64,000 nucleotides of DNA from Ascarosepion bandense (lineage: Eukaryota > Mollusca > Cephalopoda > Sepiida > Sepiidae). A program made the translations under genes and the position numbers. The notes beneath the pieces are model-generated. The model ran no database searches and was not told where the DNA came from. It saw only the letters and a program-made list of their open reading frames with translations. This document shows, piece after piece, positions 1 through 11,002 of this stretch. The stretch covers positions 1,213,001 through 1,277,000 of the forward strand of contig JBBBDQ010001294.1 of assembly GCA_037127315.1 (NCBI GenBank), in the 5' to 3' direction. Position 1 is the first letter of the stretch. Every line of letters starts with the position of its first letter.

Positions 1-478
1 TCTCAAATTTGCCAGAAAGATTTTTCTTATTTAAGAGAAAAAAATATGAAAGAATGAATGTTGGGGAAAATAAAGTTAATAAAGAAAATTGGGAAAACTA
101 TAGATTTTTTCTTATTGCAACTATGGTGCTATAATGAAGGATGGGGAATCATTAAGAACAGAGAAATAAGAAAAATGTATATCTGAAAATAAACAGAAAG
201 TGAAAGTAGAAAGAGGAGGTGAAGGAAAGAAAATGGAAAGTGAAAGGATGAGGAAGTTTAACAGTAAGAATAGAGATGGTTGAAGAAATTGAAAAGTAAA
301 AGAAAATGAAGGAAACAAGAGAAGGAGAATAAAAAAAGAACTGAAAGGAGAGAAAAAGGGAAGAGAGGAGACTGAAAGAGAAGAAGGAAAATGAAAGAAG
401 AAAAAATAAAGAAAAATAAAATGAGAGTAAGAATAAAGAAAACAATGAAAGAAAAATGTAGGAAATAAAATAAGAGGT
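1..478. repeat. purine-rich (GAAA/GGAA) low-complexity tract
   Basis: Almost all A and G on the plus strand, with irregular GAAA and GGAAA units. The open frames on the minus strand are runs of S, F and L produced by this composition. No unit is exact enough to call a satellite. Confidence 0.85.
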
Positions 479-672
479 TGATAATATACGAGGCGCGATG
501 GGTAAATTGTCGCCATTATATATTTTTAATTTTGGACACGTACATTGTTCGTTTTTGATTTTGTTGACTGCCCCATAGTAGGATCAGTTGGGCACTGTCT
601 ATAAAAAAAAGAGGACCATAATGCAATTCACTCTACCAGAAATTTGGAAACGGTATGTGGTACTACTTGGTA

Positions 673-1053
673 TTCATGCCGGAAACACCAATACGAACAT
701 TTATTTGGGCGTGAGTCTGAGGACAAGGCAGAGGATTTCATCCAGCAAGGAAATATTTGATAAGCACAAGGTAATTTATAATAGAATCCTTAAGGAAAGC
801 GGGTATAAATCATCAAAAATCAGCTTTGTAGAAAAATTCAAAAGTCCAAAAAGCAAGAATATAAACAGAAAAATAATATGGTAAAACCCTCCCTTCAATC
901 AATCAGTTAACTTCAAGCTGGGGCATAAATTCCTTAAATTAATAGAGAAGCACTTTCCCAAAAATAACCCTCTGAGTAAAATCTTCAATTTCGTGCTGGA
1001 AACACCAATACGAACATTTATTTGGGCATGAGTCTGAGAACAATGCAGAGGAT
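673..1053 (+). repeat. 64-bp direct duplication of mariner sequence flanking a PLE insert
   Basis: Bases 673-736 and 990-1053 are the same mariner segment (ggaaacaccaatacgaac inside both), differing at about five positions, and they bracket the PLE fragment at 744-989. This could be an unusually long target-site duplication or a local tandem duplication. Confidence 0.8.
744..989 (+). mobile_element. internal fragment of a Penelope-like element inside the mariner relic
   Basis: Translates to the linker between reverse transcriptase and endonuclease typical of PLEs: SKNINRKIIW, then (after a stop) NPPFNQSVNFKLGHKFLKLI and EKHFPKNNPLSKIF. Both ends are internal, so no PLE terminus is present. 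The 246 bases match the reverse complement of 3695-3940 with only three mismatches, far closer than either matches the PLE at 11.6-13.8 kb. An open frame beginning at 588 runs from mariner into this piece, making a chance mariner-PLE chimera of 98 codons. Confidence 0.85.
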
Positions 1054-1569
1054 ACTGTGTTTTCGAAAGATGCACTGAGAGTGATGAAAATCAAATATCC
1101 ATTCAACATCATGGTTTTTGGAGTGATCAATAGTCATGGTGACATTATGCCTCTGCTCATCTTCTAACAGTACTTCACTCAACACAGAGGTCTACATGAA
1201 GTGCTTTCAGGAGGTGGTGATTCCCTCGGTAAAAAAGGTGCCTGCTGGAAGACTGGCAACAGAACTTTGCACCATGTCACGCAAGCAAGAGAACCCAGTC
1301 ATGACCACCAGGTAACTTCTGCAAACACATCACCCTATAAATCTGGCCACCTAGCTTTCAAAACTGTAAGGGAGAGATGATTAAAAGATGATGAAGAAAG
1401 TGAAAAGAAAACGATGATAGTAATAGAAAAAGGTTTGAAGATGAAGAAGATAGTGAGCAGAAAAAGATGACAGTAAAGGAGAGATGATTAGAAGATAAGG
1501 AAGGCAGTATTGTTCTGAAACATGAAAATTTTTGTGTAGTAATAAAATGCTTTTTTAAAAACAAAATTA

Positions 1570-1571
1570 CA

Positions 1572-1623
<52 letters not shown>

Positions 1624-1681
1624 TATATTAATATATATATATATTATTATACTATTATTATAATATATATATATATTAGTA

Positions 1682-1742
<61 letters not shown>
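1570..1742. repeat. (AT)n / (TAT)n microsatellite
   Basis: Perfect (TA)n runs at both ends with an imperfect TATTAT-rich centre. The purine-rich stretch at 1358-1560, with a repeated GATGATTA-type unit, precedes it. Confidence 0.95.
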
Positions 1743-1744
<2 letters not shown>

Positions 1745-1746
<2 letters not shown>

Positions 1747-2500
1747 AGTGGGTACAGAACGAAGAAAGAATTTTTTCCGTCCAAAACATTAATTTAAAAC
1801 AGTGCTCAATATATGATGTATAGAGCTGTGAATATTTATTATAAATTATGTTTTAGAACATGTACATTATTTTTTAATATATGTCCTCTACAATCATATG
1901 TTTGTTTCAATGTTGGGTGTCCAACATTTCTTCGGGAGGTAAAAGCAAAACTGAATTCAGCTGCTTCCTATATTTGGTTCATTGTTGTTGTGGGAGGTTG
2001 GTTGGGGTTATTGATAATGGAGGGAATGTGTCTTGTGTTGTCTGTTAGAGTTTTGAAGAGCCTGGTGTGTAAGTGCTAAATTGTTGATTAATGTTATTAT
2101 TTGTTGGAGTGTACGTTTTTATCGGTCGGGTATATCTTTTGGTTAGAATTTCGCAGAGATTGGTGTGTGGAGGGGTTTGATTACTTGGTCAGTTTTGTGT
2201 GTTTGCATGGGTTTTTTTGTGTGTGTGATTGGGAACTTATCTTGTTTGTTGACCTTAAGAATTTTTAGGCATCTTGCTTAGCTTGTGTTTGATTTATTTG
2301 TGTCTGTTGTTACCAGACAAATTTTATGTATTCTCTTTCATTTAGTGGCGGGACTGTGTTTCTTAGGGTTCCTTAGATAGACGTGATAGGGGTGGGGTGT
2401 TTTTTCTTTTTAATTTTGATTTTTTCAGTACGGCATATTTTGTATTTTATTTTTGTTTTTCATATTTTTTAATTTTTTATTTTAGTGGGATTGGGGTGTT
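1745..2500. other. T/G-rich sequence, no gene recognised
   Basis: No reading frame of protein-like composition and no repeat boundary that I can place. It may be the far 3' part of the minus-strand PLE at 3.1-3.9 kb, but I could not align it. Confidence 0.4.
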
Positions 2501-2516
2501 TATTCAGGTATTATTG

Positions 2517-2955
2517 TATTTAGGAAAAGTTGTTTCTAAAAAATCTAAACTTGTATTTTTTCGGAAGTAAATGCAAATTTCTATTTTGTCAGCTTTTATA
2601 ATGTTTCTAAATTTGTATATTTAATCTTAATTTTGAATTTAGAGGATTGATTTTTTCTTTTTAATTTTTTTGATTCTTTTTTAATTTGGGAGCTTTTTTT
2701 TAATTCTTTTTTAATTTGGGAGCTATTTTTTTTTCTTTGGAATATTAAACTTTGTTGTAGACTTTTGTAATTTGATCTATTTAAGTGTGGATTGTTTTGT
2801 ATTTAGGCAAGGTTATTTATAAAAAATCAAAAATTGTATTTTTTAGAGGGCAAATGTAAATTTCTATTTTATCAGTTTTTTATAATTTATCTAAATTTGT
2901 ATATTTTAATCTTGATTTTGAATTTAGGGGATCAATTTGTTTTCCTTTAATTTTT
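2517..2955. repeat. two direct repeats, about 283 bp apart
   Basis: 2517-2670 and 2799-2955 share the order GTATTTAGG, a run of T and A, GCAAATTTCTATTTT, TCTAAATTTGTATATTTAATCTT and TTGAATTTAG, with small indels. A short direct repeat (TTTTTTAATTTGGGAGCT) lies between them. Being next to a minus-strand PLE end, this may be PLE leader sequence in a partial tandem; that is inference. Confidence 0.6.
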
Positions 2956-3099
2956 AATTATTCCTAGATTATAGTTTGGGAACCTGTTTATTTCTTTTAA
3001 TTTTACATTTTATTTATTTAGATGTTTTTGTGGGTATTAGACCTTACTTTAAGGGTTTATTAGATCGATTTTTCTGTAGCATTTTTAGTCTTTTATAAT

Positions 3100-3940
3100 A
3101 AGAATATCTAATCAAACTCCTAGTATTTCCTAGAATGATTGTAGGGTTAGGTCCCTAATGTGTTTACAGTTTACTGTGGTTTTGTGCCTCTAGTTTAAAA
3201 GCTTGTTACTATTTATATATTTAAGGATCTCTATTTTTTCTTGAAGGCAAAGAAAACATGGTTCTTTTATAGATTTTGCTGTTCTTGCTTGTTTGAGGAT
3301 TTTCCATTTAACCTTAGGTGTTTTATTTTTGTTTTTTAATTTCTAAAAGTATTTGGAGAGAGACGTCATGTTTTGTTTTTCTTTGTTATGATGAGAGGTG
3401 ATTGTAAAAGCACTTTTTAAATACGTTCATGGTATTCCCAATATATATTTTTTCCTCTTTAGGATTTTCTATGGATGAGATCGAACACATATATATCAGA
3501 GATTTCATCAGATGTTTATTGGTCATGTGGCATTGATTGGGGTTTCTACAGTTACAGAGGTTGTTGTTACAGGACGGACTTGTATTAGTGTTGGATTTAA
3601 TTTTGCTGTGTAGTTTTAATATTTTGGTGTTATGCATTTTTATTATTTTTTCTAGATTATTGGAACAGCTACAACTTAATTTTATGGTATTTTTATTGAA
3701 GATTTTGCTCAGAGGGTTATTTTTGGGAAAGTGCTTCTCTATTAATTTAAGGAATTTATGCCCCAGCTTGAAGTTAACTGATTGATTGAAGGGAGGGTTA
3801 TACCATATTATTTTTCTGTTTATATTCTTGCTTTTTGGACTTTTGAATTTTTCTACAAAGCTGATTTTTGATGATCTATACCCGCTTTCCTTAAGGATTC
3901 TATTATAAATTACCTTGTGCTTATCAAATATTTCCTTGCT
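3100..3940 (-). pseudogene. Penelope-like element C-terminus: linker and GIY-YIG endonuclease, broken
   Basis: Reading the minus strand from 3940: INRKIIWYNPPFN, EKHFPKNNPLSKIFN, a Cys-containing segment (CNCRNPNQCHMTNKHL), a degraded GIY-YIG core (EEKIYIGNTMNVFKK, then NHLSS) and a C-terminal Cys motif (CFLCLQEKIEIL) near 3220. In PLEs this domain nicks the target DNA for priming. The frame is broken near 3386, and it is truncated on its N-terminal side at 3940, where similarity to the copy at 744-989 also stops. The reverse transcriptase is absent. Confidence 0.8.
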
Positions 3941-4137
3941 CTAGCCACTTAGTCACACACATATACCTTGTTGTCAACAAGAAAGACTGGGTTCTCCAGC
4001 TATTACTGGCAACCATTCTAGGCGAAGAACAATTCCAAATTTAAAACTCAGCCACCTGAAGCAGTACAAAGAGAGATATAAATTGGGTATAGATATGATG
4101 TCTGTAAAGCAAAAACATGATAGATTTCAACAGCTAT

Positions 4138-4443
4138 AGATAAATCCTTGATTATCCACAAAGCTATTAATAGCAATTGGGCCAAGGAAAGGATAGATAA
4201 TCCCTTGATTAACCAGAATGTTCTTCACACCAATGAACATTTGGCCAAGGGAAGGATGGATAATTCCTTAAATATCCAGAATGCTGTTAATACCAATGGG
4301 CATTGAGTCAATGGATAATCCTTTGGTTATCCAGAATATTGTTAACATCAATAAGCATTGGGCCAAGAGAAGGATAGATAATCTCTTCTTTATCCAGAAT
4401 GTTGTTAATGCCAATTAGCATTCAACTAAGGGAAGGATGGACA
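4138..4443. repeat. 61-bp minisatellite, about five units
   Basis: Units start with GATAATCC-like sequence at about 4139, 4195, 4258, 4313 and 4377. Each continues through TTATCCAGAAT, GTTGTTAAT and GGGCCAAGG-AAGGAT with moderate divergence. Confidence 0.75.
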
Positions 4444-5080
4444 GATGAGTAATTAAAATATGCAAGTTCCCTTCCTCAGGATAAGAAATTAAAACTTGAG
4501 ATTTATTCTTTGTTATCTTGGAGTAAAATTGTAGTAATTTTTACTAAGACCAAACATAAATTTTCAGGGGAATTATGGAGATATTAAATGTGTCAGAAAT
4601 GTTTTTAAATCTTATTATAGAATATTTTTTTTAAGTTATCCGATAATATGAATTAATAAATCCCAAGGGTACATTTCATAGGATTTCTTGAGGAAATATA
4701 GGTCATTTTGATATTTTCTTTCCAAGTAACATGTGACACATTGTATTAGGGTAAATGGTACCAGCAAAATGAATTTATTCATAGATTTATTGGGCAAAGT
4801 GATTTTATGTCTTTTGCAAGGACATTAGTTGAAAATTAACATAAATTATCACAGCCAGCACTTCACCTCCTCTGAAACTTTATGTACCTCAAATATTTAC
4901 TTTTTATCTTGGCTTAATAATATCTATCTGCTCTTCCTCTGGAACTTTACAAATGTTTACCTCGTATCTTGGTCTAATAATATCTGTTTTCTTGATAATT
5001 TTACTCAATGCTATTCATTGTCTGAATCGGGTTTAGTTACATGCGCCAAGATTTTCTAATTTCCTTACTTTTCAAGATGG

Positions 5081-5272
5081 TAAATTGTTTCTTATTCAAA
5101 GCATTATGTGACATCAAAGAAAGAAGAAATCAATAAAGGGGATTTACAGAAAGTCATTGATTTTATATCTAAATACAGAAACATTGAATTGCAGGAATCC
5201 ATAGCCTTGGACCAGAATCAAATTCATGCCATTAATAATAGAAGGAATAACCTAGAAGCATGTGCCCCATAA
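5081..5272 (+). other. short open frame of unknown origin
   Basis: An open stretch of about 60 codons with no low-complexity bias (includes KGDLQKVIDFISKYRNIELQ, then ALDQNQIHAINNRRNNLEA). It has no clear start codon and ends at TAA 5270-5272. Composition looks protein-like. I do not recognise the family; it may be an exon, or an N-terminal piece of a retroelement. Confidence 0.25.
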
Positions 5273-5339
5273 ACATGCTGAAAAAGATATTCAAAAAGGT
5301 TGTGCCATATTATTTCACCTTGTGCATTCACTGTGGCCA

Positions 5340-7365
5340 TTATTATTATTTTCCTTCATTTTCTGATTATCAATAAAAATAATTTTTCTATTATCTCTTC
5401 TTTTTCTACTCCTTATCCTCAAGAACAATATTTTTCTCTTTTTTTACTTCTTTTTCTTCTTTTTTACCCTTATGAATAGTTTTCTTCTATTTTTCCTTCT
5501 CTTTGCTCATTATCCTCAAAAACAATACATTTCTCTCCTTCACCTCCTCCTTTCTTATTCTCAAGAAGAACAATTTTCTTTCATCTCTGTTCTTTTTCTT
5601 CTTCCTTATCCTCAAGAATAATACTTTTCTTTAATCTTCCTTCTTTTAGTTCTTCTTCATTATCCTCTAGAATAATACTTTTCTTTCATCTTCCTTCTTT
5701 TCTTCTTCAATATCCTCAAGAAAGTACTTTCCTTTCATCTTCCTTCTTTTCTTTTTCCTTATTATCAGGAATAATACTTTTCTTTCACCTTTTTCTTTTT
5801 TTTCTTTTTCCTTATCCTCAAGAATAATACTTTTCTTTCATATTCCTTTTTTCTTCTTCTTCCTTATCCTCAAAAAAATACATTTCTTTCATCTTCCTTC
5901 TTTTTGTTCTTTTTTATTTTCAAAAATATTACTTCTCTTTCCTCTCCTTTAATTTTCTTCTTCTTCCTTATCATCAAAATAGTATATTTCTTTCATCTTT
6001 TTCTTTATCTTTAATAATATTACTTTTCTTTCATCTTCTTTCCTTTCATTTTTCTTCCTTATCCTCAAGAATAATACTTTTCTTTCATATTCCTTTTTTC
6101 TTCTTCTTCCTTATCCTCAAAAAAATACATTTCTTTCATCTTCCTTCTTTTTGTTCTTTTTTATTTTCAAAAATATTACTTCTCTTTCCTCTCCTTTAAT
6201 TTTCTTCTTCTTCCTTATCATCAAAATAGTATATTTCTTTCATCTTTTTCTTTATCTTTAATAATATTACTTTTCTTTCATCTTCTTTCCTTTCATTTTT
6301 CTTCCTTATCCTCAAGAATAATACTTTTCTTTCATATTCCTTTTTTTCTTCTTCTTCCTTATCCTCAAAAAAATACATTTCTTTCATCTTCCTTCTTTTT
6401 GTTCTTTTTTATTTTCAAAAATATTACTTCTCTTTCCTCTCCTTTAATTTTCTTCTTCTTCCTTATCATCAAAATAGTATATTTCTTTCATCTTTTTCTT
6501 TATCTTTAATAATATTACTTTTCTTTCATCTTCTTTCCTTTCATTTTTCTTCCTTATCCTCAAGAATAATACTTTTCTTTAATCTTCCTTTGTTTTCTTC
6601 TTCTTCCTTATCCTCTAGAATAATACTTTTTTAATCTTCCTTCTTTTTATTCTTTTTCCTTATCCTCAAAAAAATACTTTTCTTTCATCTTCCTTCAATT
6701 TCTTCTTCTTCCTTGTCCTCTAGAATTATACATTCTTTTTCTTCTTCTTCCTTATCCTCAAGAATAATACTTTTATTTCATGTTCCTTCTTTTTCTTCTT
6801 CTTTATTTTCAAAAATAATTCTTTTCTTTTATCTTCTTTCTTTTCTTCTTTTTTATCCTCAAGAATATTACTTTTCTTCATCTTCCTTCTTTTTCTTCTT
6901 TTTCCTTATCCTCAAGAATTGTACTTTTCTTTCATTTTCCTTCTTTTTTACTTTCTTATATTTAAGAATAATACTTTTCTTTCCATGTTCTTCTTTTTCT
7001 TTTTCTTCCTTATCCTCAAGAATTATACTTTTCTTTCATCTTCCTTCTTTTTCTTCTTCTTCCTTATCTACAAGAAGAACAATTTTATTTCATTTTCTTT
7101 CTTTTTCTTCTTCTTCATTATCCTCAAGAATAATACTTTTCTTTTATTGTCTTTTTTTTTCTTTTTTATCCTCAAGAATAATACATTTCTTTTATTGTCC
7201 TTCCTTTTTTCTTTTTCTTTTTTATCCTCATGAATAATACTTTTCTTTCCATGTTCTTCTTTTTCTTTTTCTTCCTTATCCTCAAGAATAATACTTTACT
7301 TTCATCTTCCTTCTTTTTCTTTTTCTTCCTTATCCTCAAGAAAAATACTTTTCTTTCATCTTTAT
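5340..7365. repeat. large pyrimidine-rich minisatellite (TTC-rich, about 50-60 bp units)
   Basis: Dozens of degenerate units built from CTTCTTCTTCCTTATCCTC, AAGAATAATACTTTTC and TTTCATCTTCC. Open frames appear on both strands (Ser/Phe-rich on plus, Lys/Glu/Arg-rich on minus) because units lack stops in some frames. I see no start or flanking signal that makes them genes. Confidence 0.9.
5830..6575. repeat. 247-bp higher-order repeat, three tandem copies
   Basis: Inside the minisatellite the same multi-unit block starts at 5841, 6088 and 6335 (anchor TATTCCTTTTTT), exactly 247 bp apart, and is almost identical in all three copies. This is much tighter than the surrounding units. Confidence 0.9.
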
Positions 7366-7574
7366 TCTTATCACATGTTGACTGTGTTTTGTAGACAAAA
7401 TATACCTCAGCATATCTTTAAATGACAAATGGATGCACTATTAAATGGCTAAGAGTCATAAGTAATCTAAATTTTAATCTATACATAACCCAAACATATA
7501 AACATCGAACAGATCTTTTACAACACAAAATAAATATATTTGCCATATATAAATGTACTTTTTCATTAAAGAAA

Positions 7575-7770
7575 CAGATTATCCACTCAAATGTGAGTAC
7601 TCATTAAAAATAATGTTAAATCAAATAAATTTAAATGAATATGATGGTTAATACCATTCAGTAACTCTTTGTAAGTTTTTGTAATATTATCTTTGTTTAC
7701 ATTAAGATATGAACCAGAGCAGATATAAATGTTCTAAAAAATCAGGACCTCGTGTATTTATAGATTATTT
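7575..7770 (+). repeat. 3' part of dispersed repeat SINE-B
   Basis: Shares CATTAAAAATAATGTT, AAATAAATTT, GGTTAATA, TTTTGTAATATTATCTTTG and a distal AGCAGATATAAAT segment with 7960-8054, 41090-41180, and (inverted) 29505-29765. Confidence 0.65.
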
Positions 7771-7789
7771 CAACTTTGTTAAACCATTA

Positions 7790-8054
7790 AATCTTCTGTA
7801 GTTGAGTGGTAAGACACATTAGATCTCATGACAACTCCTTCCTGGTCTGTAAAGGTAGGAGGTTCAAATCCTGCTGGAAGATACATATTTTCTTTACAAG
7901 ATTTCTTGAATATTCAAGCAGGTGGATATATATAAATGTACTGCTTAATTATAGAAAAACCAACTATCCATTAAAAATAATGTTCAAACAAATAAATTTA
8001 AGTAAATATGTTGGTTAATAACATTTTGTAACTTTTCATAAGATTTTGTAATAT
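7790..8054 (+). repeat. tRNA-derived SINE (SINE-B) with A and B boxes
   Basis: A Pol III-type A box (TAGTTGAGTGG, 7799-7809) and B box (GGTTCAAATCC, 7861-7871) are correctly ordered and spaced for a tRNA-like promoter. The body continues through a short AT tract and ends in the same 3' sequence as 7575-7770. The tRNA part is not a plausible functional tRNA gene. The B box and downstream body recur at 62434. Confidence 0.7.
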
Positions 8055-8344
8055 ACAGTAGAGAGCATAAAGACCAAAATGATGTAAAGAAAAAGTTTAA
8101 ATGTGAAATAACTTTTTATTTTAAATCTTCAAGTAACATTTTATCAAGGAAAAAAAAGGATATAAAAGTAAATTATATAATTCCAAAATATAAAGTTCAA
8201 TAAACTTATTTTGATAAAGTTATAAGAATAATTATACAGCATTCGAAAAAACATATTTAAACTTTTTCTTAACATTGTTCTGTTCTTTATGCTTGCTACT
8301 GTTTATATGTGTACATGCAACTGGAAATTGTCAATAGTTGTGCT

Positions 8345-8492
8345 ATCAAAAAAATCAAAAGTCATTGTGAGTGAAATTTAGAGAGTGCTGATGTTGTTCA
8401 AACTGCTGATCATGACAGAATATATGCCCTCTCCCTGAAACTGTAACATAATTGCAGTAGAAGTCACAGGTGGGTTCTGTGAGGGTTCAACA
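8345..8492 (+). repeat. 3' fragment of a SINE-D element
   Basis: Matches the distal half of the element at 48484-48780: AAGTCATTGTGA, TGTTCAAACTGCTGAT, CTGAAACTGTAAC, then GGGTTCTGTGAGGGTTCAA. The tRNA-like head is missing. Confidence 0.5.
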
Positions 8493-8539
8493 AAAAAAAA
8501 TAATAATATATATATATATATACAGGGACTACTTTATAA

Positions 8540-9130
8540 TAAAAACCTGGGGAAAGATATTAGTAGAGTGAAAAAATATGGGAAAAACAAAGAAAGAAAT
8601 AAAAAAGAGAAGAAAAAAGATAAGAAAATATAGAAATGAGAAGAATGAAAAAGTATATGAAAAGAAAAACGGTGAAAAAGATGAAAAAGAGAGAAAGAAA
8701 ATGAAAAAATGAAAAAAGGAAAAGATGAAAAGAAAATTAAAAAGATTGAAAGAAAGTGAAAAAGATGAAAAAGAAAATGAAAAGATGAAAAAAAGAAGAA
8801 AAAGAAAAATGAAAAAAAGATGAAAAAGAAATAGAGATAAAAAGGATGGGATAAATAAAGAAACTAATAATGAAAAAATAAATTTAAAAAAACGATGATG
8901 AAAAAGATTCAATTTTAGAGAATGAAAAAGAAGAAAAAAACAAAAACTAAAAATATGTAAAAAGGGATTAAAAAATTAAAAAGAATAAAACAAAAAAATA
9001 AAAATAAAAAAGAGGAAGATAAAAAACGAAGGTAAAAAAGTAGAAAAGAGGAAAACGAAGGTGATGAAATCACAAATAAAGAAGAAAATGAGAACCAAAA
9101 AGTCATGAAAACTTTAATGCTTTGTCTAGT
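8540..9130. repeat. purine-rich (GAAAAA)n low-complexity tract
   Basis: Nearly pure A and G with GATGAAAAAG units. Minus-strand frames across it are Phe/Ser/Leu runs of no coding value. Confidence 0.85.
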
Positions 9131-9164
9131 TGACAATTTTGTGGTGTAAAAAAAAAAAAACAAG

Positions 9165-9420
9165 TTGTCATTTTAATGACTTCTCACTCACATTCCTGCA
9201 AGAATGAAATGGCAAACAGACAGAGCCAACAATCACTCTCTCTTCCTCTCGACATCCGGAGGCCTATCCATTCAACTCTCCCTGTCCATCACCTGCCAAA
9301 TATTGGTCTCTAGACTTTAATTCCATTTTGAGAAATAATTACTCATAGTAATTAAAGCCTCAATCTCTCTCCACTTCGTTACAATATATCTGTGGTCAGA
9401 GGTCCCAAAACCCAATAAAA
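9165..9420. other. non-repetitive island between low-complexity blocks
   Basis: Mixed-composition sequence with no similarity to any repeat in the window and a short plus-strand open frame of about 37 codons (from ATG near 9208). No splice or poly(A) signals that I would trust. From 9430 to 10228 the sequence is AT-rich with an (AT)n at about 9571-9597 and nothing else recognised. Confidence 0.3.
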
Positions 9421-10228
9421 TGTTTTTAATTAGATTGCAAAGCTTAATTGAAAAACAAAAATAAAAGTATTTAAAATCTTAGAGAATCAAATGTAATAAA
9501 ATTGAAAATCTTGGTCATTTCTCTCCTTTCTTAGCATGCATACTGATATCAACTTGAACAATCACACACAATATATATATATATATATATATATATGGTT
9601 AAATAAAGAAGACAAGCGGAAAAATATATTTTTCTCATCTACACATTTTGTCCTATGATCTTTATCAAGGCAAAGAGATGAAATAGAATTTATTTTAAAT
9701 AATGTATCTATAAGCAAAAATGGTTAGTAAGTAGAAAAAACTCTTATAAATTATTTATAAGGTTAACAGAAATTATTAAACATTTAAAAAAACAGCATAA
9801 TTCATATTTTAAGAAAAATTTTTCATTTGCAGTATAATGTTATGTGAGATTTTAAATAATGGAAATTAACCGTTTTCTTTGGATGTTTTTATATTGTTGT
9901 TGTGTATGTTGGTCTGGGAAAGTATTGTTTCTATTAGGAAAGGTGAAATTGAGAAAAACTGGGGAGTAGATTTATATTTTGGTAATATTTGATGGTGACA
10001 CTCTCAAGAACTTTCTTTTTTAGTAAATTATTTTTTCTTTTTATGTGTATGGCATTTTTAGGTCAAAATTAATTTTAGGTTGAAATTAATTCTCCACTCG
10101 ATGTTGATGTCAGTGTCTGCTTTCATATTGGGCACTTTTACCCATAAATATAGCATATCTATTTACTACATATTTTTTATTACTTTAAATGTTATTTTTA
10201 GTGGATACTCATATTTGAGTTGACAACA

Positions 10229-10492
10229 TTTTTTAATCATTTTACCCCAAGTAAAGTGGGATGCTCTCACTCTAACACACTAGTGTGCAGGGGTTAGAGT
10301 GAGAGAAAAGACTGAGTATAGTGGGTATTGAAGAAAAATGTTTTAGAGATTTTAGCTATCAGGAAAGCAAGTATATAGAAGAAAGTTCCACAGGAGGGAA
10401 GTGCAAGAAAAGAAACTGTTCAAGTACAAATAGGAGTTATTTTAATATTAAAAGGGTGGGACCTACATGCCAATCTAGTAGCATGCTTAAAT
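10229..10492 (-). mobile_element. LINE 3' end (Jockey/CR1-type lineage), 5' truncated
   Basis: On the minus strand this is the end of the RT protein's C-terminus (segment with the CARTSRLWN-type order and SHPF-like basic stretch), then the shared 3' terminal motif (GGGGTAAAATGATTAAAA) and a short poly(A). The same terminus occurs at 14.9, 23.3, 43.7-44.3 and 62.9 kb. Heavily decayed. Confidence 0.7.
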
Positions 10493-10532
10493 TGAGATGG
10501 TTGAAGCTTCAGGGAAAATAGCTTGTCAGATT

Positions 10533-10699
10533 TATTTTAGACAGTATTGGTTCTGCCTTTTAAACTGCACTACAGAGAAATTTTATAGCATTGGTAATGG
10601 CAACCTAGTGCAGAAAAAGTTCTGCTCAGTCAGCCATACCTCTTTCAAGACATGATCACTCTAGCATGTATCACATAGGCTATTAACTGACTGACTGCC
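10533..10699 (+). repeat. SINE-A, 3' part
   Basis: Matches the distal SINE-A body (GGCAACCTA-TGCAG, TCTTTCAAGACATGATC, ATGTATCACATA) and ends in the family's ACTGACTGACTG tail. Confidence 0.7.
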
Positions 10700-10931
10700 T
10701 CAAATGTGTGCATCCACTAAAAAAATGTTTGAAGTAATTAAAAATTAAATCTATTAATACAGTAAAAATAATGGGCACATGCCATCAAAACTGACAGCCA
10801 AATATTTATATCAATGTATCATCTAAAATGAAGGCAACATAAGTATTGAGGCACCTACAGTTGAGTATCAGACATAAGAATATAAAATCACAAGACAAAT
10901 AATCCAAAACCCTGAGCATGACAGGATGGAA

Positions 10932-10967
<36 letters not shown>

Positions 10968-11002
10968 AGTTGAATATATGGATCAGAATCCAACAAAATA
11001 AA

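Larger units (their letters stand above)
489..1350 (+). mobile_element. degraded mariner-type DNA transposon
   Basis: The left part (about 489-600) reads like a mariner end and leader. From about 621 a transposase N-terminus can be read (start MQFTLPEIWK, then LGIHAGNTN and LGVSLRTRQRI). From about 1082 the catalytic region appears in pieces (MVFGVINSHGD, then QQ/NFAPCHA-like and FCKHITL). The middle of the gene is missing: the text jumps from the N-terminal helix-turn-helix region to the segment before the second catalytic Asp. A PLE piece interrupts it at 744-989. The second relic at 22130-22752 has the same order and also lacks the middle. Mariner transposases are normally about 340-350 residues and cut and paste at TA; this one cannot make a functional protein. 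Family call is from the recognisable transposase phrases; the subfamily is not resolved. Confidence 0.75.

Noticed and set aside
6713..7237. Long Ser/Phe-rich open frames in the pyrimidine-rich block
   Set aside because: Composition follows the minisatellite unit; no start context, and the opposite strand is equally open.
7799..7871. tRNA gene from A and B boxes
   Set aside because: No plausible acceptor or anticodon stems, and the sequence continues into a dispersed repeat body, so it is a SINE head.
9600..9690. PLE-like tail near TTGATAAAGATCATAGGA
   Set aside because: Only a short similarity on the minus strand with a damaged core; no coding sequence next to it.
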